DNA of 6,496 nt, from positions 1 through 6,496 of the forward strand of contig JAHJSX010000097.1 of NCBI GenBank assembly GCA_018830205.1, read 5' to 3'. The notes below the pieces were generated by a model. The model was not told where the DNA came from. It saw only the letters and a program-made list of their open reading frames with translations, and searched no databases. This document shows, piece after piece, positions 1-4,552 of the stretch (position 1 is its first letter; each line of letters begins with the position of its first letter). The translations under genes and the position numbers were made by a program. The stretch comes from an archaeon (lineage in GTDB: Archaea; Hydrothermarchaeota; Hydrothermarchaeia; Hydrothermarchaeales; Hydrothermarchaeaceae).

Positions 1-109
1 ACTTGAACCTAAAAAATTCGAAGGAACAGAACTCAACGTTTCAGTGTTCAATCCTCAAAAGGACTCAAAAAAAATAGTCGACTTTCTAAAAGAACACGTA
101 TTCAAATGA
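1..109 (+). CDS. C-terminal end of an unrecognised upstream protein (partial)
   Basis: An open frame enters from the left edge (first complete codon at base 2) and stops at TGA 107-109, leaving 35 C-terminal residues. The tail is rich in Lys and Glu and ends in a likely amphipathic helix (KKIVDFLKEHVFK), which looks like the end of a soluble protein. The other two forward frames have stops within this stretch. Base composition is clearly more AT-rich than in the operon downstream. I do not recognise the family, and 35 residues are too few to assign a function. A gap of 142 bases and a T-tract separate it from the next gene, so it is probably a separate transcription unit. That this is truly coding is inferred from frame and residue pattern only. 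Confidence 0.5.
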   Translation, partial: LEPKKFEGTELNVSVFNPQKDSKKIVDFLKEHVFK

Positions 110-131
110 TTGATTGTGCACTCTTGTGTAC

Positions 132-138
132 TTTTTTT
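132..138 (+). terminator. possible T-tract terminator of the upstream gene
   Basis: Seven consecutive T bases lie 22 bases after the upstream stop codon. There is no strong GC-rich stem in front of them; only a weak 4-bp TGTA/TACA pairing spans the tract. This fits archaeal-type termination on a U-rich stretch better than a classical bacterial hairpin terminator. The region is AT-rich overall, so the tract may be incidental. Confidence 0.35.
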
Positions 139-143
139 ACATG

Positions 144-159
144 TGCATTTTCTTGCATT
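144..159 (+). repeat. two TGCATT direct repeats 10 bp apart upstream of the operon
   Basis: TGCATT occurs at 144-149 and again at 154-159, start-to-start distance 10 bp, so both copies face the same side of the helix. A related TGTGCA is present at 115-120 and overlaps the first copy at 142-147. Helically phased copies just upstream of a TATA-like element could bind a regulator. The motifs are short and the region is AT-rich, so chance is a serious alternative. Confidence 0.25.
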
Positions 160-168
160 ACTATACTA

Positions 169-198
169 CATAAGAACCTTTTTATAATAAAACTTATG
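169..198 (+). promoter_or_regulatory. CATAAG/CTTATG inverted repeat around the promoter core
   Basis: CATAAG at 169-174 and its exact reverse complement CTTATG at 193-198 flank an 18-base T/A-rich spacer that contains the TATA-like element. The centre-to-centre distance is 24 bp. A dimeric repressor or activator binding there would directly affect transcription-factor access. It is perfect but only 6 bp per arm, so this is a candidate operator only. Confidence 0.25.
181..190 (+). promoter_or_regulatory. TATA-like promoter element of the formate dehydrogenase operon
   Basis: TTTATAATAA lies about 62-71 bases before the chosen ATG at 252. It resembles an archaeal TATA box, which would place the transcription start roughly 25 bases downstream, near 205-212, and give a leader of about 40 bases. 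TATAAT at 183-188 also matches a bacterial -10 hexamer, but no convincing -35 hexamer lies 16-18 bases upstream. It is the best promoter candidate in the only sizeable non-coding gap before four closely spaced genes. Confidence 0.45.
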
Positions 199-239
199 AT
201 ACCTACACAATAACTTTTCGAGTGGGAAATGAGATTGAT

Positions 240-244
240 GGAGG
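240..244 (+). promoter_or_regulatory. ribosome binding site deciding the ATG start at 252
   Basis: GGAGG is followed by 7 bases and then ATG at 252. The longer in-frame GTG at 222 has no comparable purine-rich site in front of it. Starting at 252 also gives a normal Tat signal peptide with a short n-region. This site is the main reason to shorten the gene by ten codons. Confidence 0.75.
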
Positions 245-251
245 AATTTGG

Positions 252-3047
252 ATGGGAACAGCGTTTAGGGATATCAAAATTAGTAGAAGAGGTTTTATAA
301 AAGCATCAGCGGCCCTTGGAGCTGCTACGGCCCTTGGAAGCTACGCAGGGTCGAAAAACTTCAATCCTGCTGAAATCTTTGGCACCGCGCAAGCAACTCC
401 CGCAACAACGGTTGAAAAAATAAAGAGCATCTGCTCTTTTTGTGCCGTTGGATGCGGCTACGTCGGCGTTGTTGAGGACGGCGTTTTTACAAAGATGGAG
501 CCATGGGAGGACCACCCGATAAACCAGGGCGGCATGTGCTGCAAGGGGACATCCCTTGTGGACGTTACCAATTCTCCCAGGAGACTCAGGTACCCGATGG
601 AAAAATCTGGCGGGAAATGGAATAGGATTTCATGGGAGGATGCGTTAGACAAAGTTGGCGGAAAGCTCAAGGGATACAGGGACAATGGCGAGCCGGATTC
701 CGTATTCATGTGCGGGCTTGTTCACGGCTCAAACGAAGAGGCCTTTATGTTCCGCAAGTTCGCAATGCTTTACGGCACAAACAACATAGATCACCAGGCA
801 AGGCTTTGCCACTCAACGACTGTCGCAGGGCTTCTTGCATCATTTGGCCACGGGGCCATGACCAACTCGGTTGAGATGCTCACCCAGTCAAAGATTTTCT
901 TCTTCATGGGTTCCAATGCGGCTGAGGCCCATCCAGTCCTTATGCAGAAGGTTTTCGAAGCAAGAGACAAGGGTGCAAGGCTCATTGTCGCAGACCCAAG
1001 ATTCACAAGGACCGCAGCGTTCTCAGACATGTTCATGCGTTTCAGGCCGGGGACAGATATCGCGCTTCTTTTGGGGATAATAAATGTGCTGGTTGAGCAC
1101 GACTGGATTGACCACGACACCGTCGATTACCGGACATATGGATTTGAGCAACTGAAAGAAGTGGTAAAGGAGTACACACCAGAGGTCGTGGAAGATATCA
1201 CCTGGGTTCCTGCATTTGATATTAGAGAGGCCGCAAGACTAATGTCTGATAACGCACCAGGGGCCGTTATATGGTCAATGGGTGCAACCCAGCACAGCGT
1301 TGGTACTTACATAATCAGGGCATTCGCAATCCTTGCCACTATCCTTGGATGGCAGGGAAGGGAGTGGGGCGGGGGCTGCATACCGATACGCGTCCACGAC
1401 AACGTCCAGGGCGCGACTGACATGTGCGTCCTGTCCCACTTTTTGCCAGGGTATTATGGCGTTTCTAGTGCCAGCTCGTGGGAGTACTGGGCCAAGGTCT
1501 TCAGCGAGACAACGAGCACATCAGGAAATATAAGCGCCAGTACGCTTGCTTCAAGGTACACAACTTTCACAAATAAGGAAGGCGTAGAAACCAACCTCCA
1601 GCTAACCCCCGGGCTCACGGTATCCAACTGGTATAAAGGCGCGCTCATGCAACCTGTGAGTGAAATAGACCAGCCCACAAATGTCAAGATGGCAATGTTC
1701 TGGGGCGAGTCTATCAGCTCAATTACTGAAATGAAGGAGCAAAAAAAGGCACTGGAAAAGCTTGAAATGCTGGTCGTGGTTGACCCGTTCCCGACAGCAG
1801 CGGCTGCGCTTCCCGAGAGAAGTGACGGCATAATACTTTTGCCTGCTGCAACACGCCAGGAAGGCGGCGGTAGTGTCACAAATACTGGCAGGGCATGGCA
1901 GTGGCGAGAACCACTTGTTGCCCCGCTTTATGAAAGCAGGACAGATATGGCGATTATAAAGGAACTTGCAGGCAGGCTTGATATGGGCAACCACTTTGAT
2001 TATGACAGCTACGAGGCCGTAACAGCTGAGATAAATCTTGGCTCAAGAGCCATAGGCAACCAGGGCGAAACCCCTGAACGGATGAAGAGGCAGAAGGAAT
2101 ACGCCCACCTCTTTGACCCAAAAACAGGCAAAGCGCAGGGCGGGCCAGTTGACGGCGAATGGTGGGGGCTCCCGTGGCCCTGCTGGACAGAGAGCCATCC
2201 GGGCACACCGGTTCTTTACAGCGACCTCCTCCCCGTAAGTGAGGGAGGTCATGATTTCAGGGGCAATAGAACATACCCAACGGACGAGCCAAATGCTGGA
2301 AGGCCGATGCTCAGGGAGGACGAGCCACAATATGGCACACAGCATGTGCCGCAGTATTCAGAGAACGGAGTGGCATACTCCATGGACCTTACAGGCGCTA
2401 TTGTCGCAAAGGCTCTTGCGGATGGAAACCCTCCAACGGGCAGGGGCAAGATGAGAATACGGGTATTCGAGCAAACAGATAAAATACCAATCCACAGGGA
2501 GCCAATCGAGAGCCCAAGGCCGGATTTGGTTGATAAATATCCGACATATCCCGACCAGCCGCATCTTTACAGGATTGTCAACTGCGAGTTTGAAACAGAG
2601 CAGCAAAGGTCGATTGCAGAAAAGCGCCACGAGAAATTCCCGATTGTACTGACAAGCGGCCGCCAGGTGGCGCACCACGGCGGCGGCGCACAAACACGCA
2701 GCTCGGAACTGCTGTCGGAGATTACGCCTGAGGTCTATGTCGAAATCAATCCGCACCTTGCAGCAGGCAAAGACATCAGAGAAGGGGATATGGTCTGGGT
2801 AGAATCGGCCAGAGGGAAGATTAAGGTAAGGGCCAAAATCACTGAACGCGTGAACGACCAGACTGCCTTCGTACCATTCCACTGGAACGGTGTATTCGAA
2901 GGTGAGAGTTACCAGGATAGATGGCCGGAAAATACTGCCGAGGTGGTAGTAGGGGACTCTGTGAACATAATAACCTCTCCCGGTGTTGACCAGGTGACCC
3001 AGATGCAGGAGACCAAGGTGGCCCTGTGCAATATCTACAAGGCGTGA
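252..3047 (+). CDS. fdhA: Tat-exported formate dehydrogenase catalytic (alpha) subunit, cysteine type
   Basis: This is a molybdopterin (Mo or W bis-MGD) oxidoreductase of 931 residues that most likely oxidises formate to CO2 on the outer side of the membrane. Numbering is from ATG 252; an in-frame GTG at 222 would add ten residues but lacks a ribosome binding site. A Tat signal (SRRGFIK, residues 11-17) precedes an Ala/Gly-rich stretch, with possible cleavage after TAQA, near residue 47. The N-terminal [4Fe-4S] ligands are C61, C64, C68 and C97, followed by Lys98, as in the family. The active-site motif ARLCHSTTVAGL has Cys186 (TGC at 807-809) where FdnG/FdhF enzymes often carry selenocysteine, followed by His187. 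The second active-site landmark, R380 in IRVHDNVQGATDM, is kept, as is DPRFTRTA. The cofactor-binding C-terminal domain spans about residues 796-915 (FPIVLTSGRQVAHHGGGAQ). Length is slightly below E. coli FdnG. The ferredoxin and NrfD subunits follow directly. Substrate is inferred from motifs; a related MopB enzyme with another substrate is the main alternative. Confidence 0.85.
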   Translation: MGTAFRDIKISRRGFIKASAALGAATALGSYAGSKNFNPAEIFGTAQATPATTVEKIKSICSFCAVGCGYVGVVEDGVFTKMEPWEDHPINQGGMCCKGTSLVDVTNSPRRLRYPMEKSGGKWNRISWEDALDKVGGKLKGYRDNGEPDSVFMCGLVHGSNEEAFMFRKFAMLYGTNNIDHQARLCHSTTVAGLLASFGHGAMTNSVEMLTQSKIFFFMGSNAAEAHPVLMQKVFEARDKGARLIVADPRFTRTAAFSDMFMRFRPGTDIALLLGIINVLVEHDWIDHDTVDYRTYGFEQLKEVVKEYTPEVVEDITWVPAFDIREAARLMSDNAPGAVIWSMGATQHSVGTYIIRAFAILATILGWQGREWGGGCIPIRVHDNVQGATDMCVLSHFLPGYYGVSSASSWEYWAKVFSETTSTSGNISASTLASRYTTFTNKEGVETNLQLTPGLTVSNWYKGALMQPVSEIDQPTNVKMAMFWGESISSITEMKEQKKALEKLEMLVVVDPFPTAAAALPERSDGIILLPAATRQEGGGSVTNTGRAWQWREPLVAPLYESRTDMAIIKELAGRLDMGNHFDYDSYEAVTAEINLGSRAIGNQGETPERMKRQKEYAHLFDPKTGKAQGGPVDGEWWGLPWPCWTESHPGTPVLYSDLLPVSEGGHDFRGNRTYPTDEPNAGRPMLREDEPQYGTQHVPQYSENGVAYSMDLTGAIVAKALADGNPPTGRGKMRIRVFEQTDKIPIHREPIESPRPDLVDKYPTYPDQPHLYRIVNCEFETEQQRSIAEKRHEKFPIVLTSGRQVAHHGGGAQTRSSELLSEITPEVYVEINPHLAAGKDIREGDMVWVESARGKIKVRAKITERVNDQTAFVPFHWNGVFEGESYQDRWPENTAEVVVGDSVNIITSPGVDQVTQMQETKVALCNIYKA

Positions 3048-3052
3048 GGTGA
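3046..3052 (+). promoter_or_regulatory. ribosome binding site deciding the ATG start at 3058
   Basis: GAGGTGA overlaps the last two bases of the preceding stop codon and sits five bases before ATG 3058. It matches the extended anti-Shine-Dalgarno complement. An in-frame GTG at 3049 lies inside this site and is therefore an unlikely start. Confidence 0.75.
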
Positions 3053-3057
3053 GAAAA

Positions 3058-3591
3058 ATGGGAGTTAATAAATTTTTGATTGACCATACGAGATGCATCC
3101 GGTGCACGGGCTGCGAGACGGCCTGCAAGACCAATAACGGAGTTCCGACAGGCGTTCGCAGGATTAGAGTAGTCACGGTAAACGAGGGAAAAGTAGGCGA
3201 GAGAAACATTGCAATGCCGTGCTTCCACTGCTATGATGCACCCTGCGTAAAGGTCTGCCCGACACGGACACTCTACAAAAGAGGGGACGGAGTCGTGAAC
3301 CATACAAAAGAAAAATGCATTGGTTGCGGCTATTGCCTGGTCGCATGTCCCTTCGGCGCGCCGCAGTTTCCTGGAGGCGGCATATTTGGCACAAGGGGCA
3401 AGATGGATAAATGCTCCTTCTGCGTCCAGCCTTTTAACCAGAAGGATGAGCAGGGCAATATGATAGAAAATGAGCCAATACCAATGTGCGCCAGGTTCTG
3501 TTCCACGAAGGCCCTTTTGGGCGGAGACTCTACAGAGATATCGAAGCAGTTCAGAGAAAGAATCGCAGGCTTTATTTCCTTTTCCTTCTAG
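3058..3591 (+). CDS. four-cluster ferredoxin-type electron transfer subunit (DmsB/FdnH/NrfC family)
   Basis: This 177-residue protein should carry electrons from the catalytic subunit to the membrane subunit. It holds all sixteen cysteines expected for four [4Fe-4S] clusters. Group one is C13, C16, C19 and C23; group two C55, C58, C63 and C67 (CxxCxxxxCxxxCP); group three C87, C90, C93 and C97 (CIGCGYCLVACPFGAP); group four C119, C122, C144 and C148. In this family the four groups pair across a pseudo-twofold axis. There is no signal peptide, so it is presumably exported as a folded complex with its Tat-bearing partner. It also lacks the C-terminal membrane helix found in E. coli FdnH, so it resembles the shorter NrfC/PsrB-type subunits that dock on NrfD. 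ATG 3058 is preferred over GTG 3049. The gap from the previous gene is 10 bases. Family assignment is firm; exact subunit naming is not. Confidence 0.9.
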   Translation: MGVNKFLIDHTRCIRCTGCETACKTNNGVPTGVRRIRVVTVNEGKVGERNIAMPCFHCYDAPCVKVCPTRTLYKRGDGVVNHTKEKCIGCGYCLVACPFGAPQFPGGGIFGTRGKMDKCSFCVQPFNQKDEQGNMIENEPIPMCARFCSTKALLGGDSTEISKQFRERIAGFISFSF

Positions 3592-3605
3592 CACGTGAGA
3601 GGTAA

Positions 3606-3610
3606 GGGAG
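3606..3610 (+). promoter_or_regulatory. ribosome binding site of the NrfD-type gene
   Basis: GGGAG lies six bases before ATG 3617, within the 25-base gap after the ferredoxin gene. It supports this start and shows nothing unusual. Confidence 0.6.
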
Positions 3611-3616
3611 AACAAC

Positions 3617-4552
3617 ATGCTGTACGAACAATGGCTCTGGGACGTCCCGAAACATGCTCAATGGGGCTGGATAATAGCCCTGTATCTATTCCTTGGCGGC
3701 GTTGGCGCCGGAGCCCACATAACTGCAGGCATGGCATGGATTCTCAACAAGAAAAACAAAGGCACCTCCAAAGGGGAGGCATATGAAAGAATAAACAGGG
3801 CCGGAGCTTATCTTGGCCCCCCTACATTGATAATCGGCACAACCCTCCTTCTGTTTGAACTTGGGGACCCGCTTAGAGGGATGCTAATGTACGTGGCCTA
3901 CATAAACCCCACATCCTGGATGGCTGTGGGTGCCTGGTTACTTTTTATCCTCATAAGCACTGGAGTTGCCAATATGGTTTACTGGAGTATAGGTAAATCA
4001 AGTGGCAAGAGGTTTAAAATCGGCATTCTTGGGATACCTCTTGGATTTACTGTAGCAGCCTACACAGGATACCTTTTAAGTGCGGCGCAGTTTGTACCGC
4101 TTTGGAACGAACACCTTTTGCCCCTGCTTTTTACGATATCAGCGATTTCCACAGGAATCGCGGCTACATGCCTTTTTGCTTTCATGCCCATATTTGGACC
4201 GATAACATTCGAACTTAAAAAAGGGGCAACCCTATTCAGCAAGATTGATGCACTCTTGATAATTACCGAGATTGCAGTCCTTTGTGTTTTTTTGATGGAA
4301 GTTAAAGCCTTCGGCGGTGCCGGCCTAGCATCTGTAAACCTCTTGACGATGGGACGATATGCAGTGTTTTTCTGGGGTGGCGTTGTATTTCTTGGGCTCC
4401 TGGTTCCGCTTATTTTTTCAATACACAGTTTCAAGAAAACCCCCCGGGCAAAATATTTAACTTTTGAGTTCGGGCTAGTATTACTCGGCGGCCTTATTTT
4501 GAGGTTCGTTATACTATTCGGTGCAATAAAACAGCCCATTGTGATACCGTGA
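3617..4552 (+). CDS. nrfD: NrfD/PsrC-type membrane subunit (quinone-site anchor)
   Basis: This 311-residue integral membrane protein should anchor the complex and pass electrons between the ferredoxin subunit and a quinone-like carrier. About eight hydrophobic segments are visible, near residues 16-43, 66-82, 100-125, 135-157, 167-194, 211-229, 246-270 and 281-304. Family hallmarks are the first-helix motif YLFLGGVGAGAHITAG, the short acidic/basic turn FELGDPLRGML at 80-90, and NPTSWMAVGAW at 98-107. The family binds no haem, unlike the cytochrome b FdnI of E. coli formate dehydrogenase N, so this is a CISM-type complex (catalytic, ferredoxin and NrfD subunits). The start at ATG 3617 has a good ribosome binding site and leaves a short charged N-terminus before helix one. 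Its stop codon overlaps the start of the next gene. Whether it pumps or translocates protons cannot be read from the sequence. Confidence 0.9.
   Translation: MLYEQWLWDVPKHAQWGWIIALYLFLGGVGAGAHITAGMAWILNKKNKGTSKGEAYERINRAGAYLGPPTLIIGTTLLLFELGDPLRGMLMYVAYINPTSWMAVGAWLLFILISTGVANMVYWSIGKSSGKRFKIGILGIPLGFTVAAYTGYLLSAAQFVPLWNEHLLPLLFTISAISTGIAATCLFAFMPIFGPITFELKKGATLFSKIDALLIITEIAVLCVFLMEVKAFGGAGLASVNLLTMGRYAVFFWGGVVFLGLLVPLIFSIHSFKKTPRAKYLTFEFGLVLLGGLILRFVILFGAIKQPIVIP
4549..4552 (+). promoter_or_regulatory. GTGA stop/start overlap coupling nrfD to the Hdr-like gene
   Basis: The GTG start of the downstream gene (4549-4551) shares two bases with the TGA stop of nrfD (4550-4552). Only a weak GTGAT element at 4541-4545 could serve as its own ribosome binding site. 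Translation of the downstream gene therefore probably depends on ribosomes finishing nrfD, which argues that the two products are needed together. Confidence 0.7.

Noticed and set aside
183..188. TATAAT as a bacterial -10 box
   Set aside because: No acceptable -35 hexamer is present at 16-18 bp; the closest, TTGCAT at 153-158, is 24 bp away. It is kept only as part of a TATA-like element.
222..251. GTG at 222 as the start of the dehydrogenase
   Set aside because: It has no ribosome binding site, while ATG 252 has GGAGG at a 7-base spacing and gives a typical Tat n-region.
2358..3209. Long open frame of 283 codons on the minus strand
   Set aside because: It lies antisense to the conserved dehydrogenase C-terminus and the start of the ferredoxin gene, has no recognisable domain, and is best explained by codon bias of the genes opposite.
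2839..3618. Minus-strand open frame of 259 codons
   Set aside because: It is entirely antisense to the dehydrogenase 3' end and the sixteen-cysteine ferredoxin gene, whose frame is certain; its translation shows no domain or plausible ribosome binding site.
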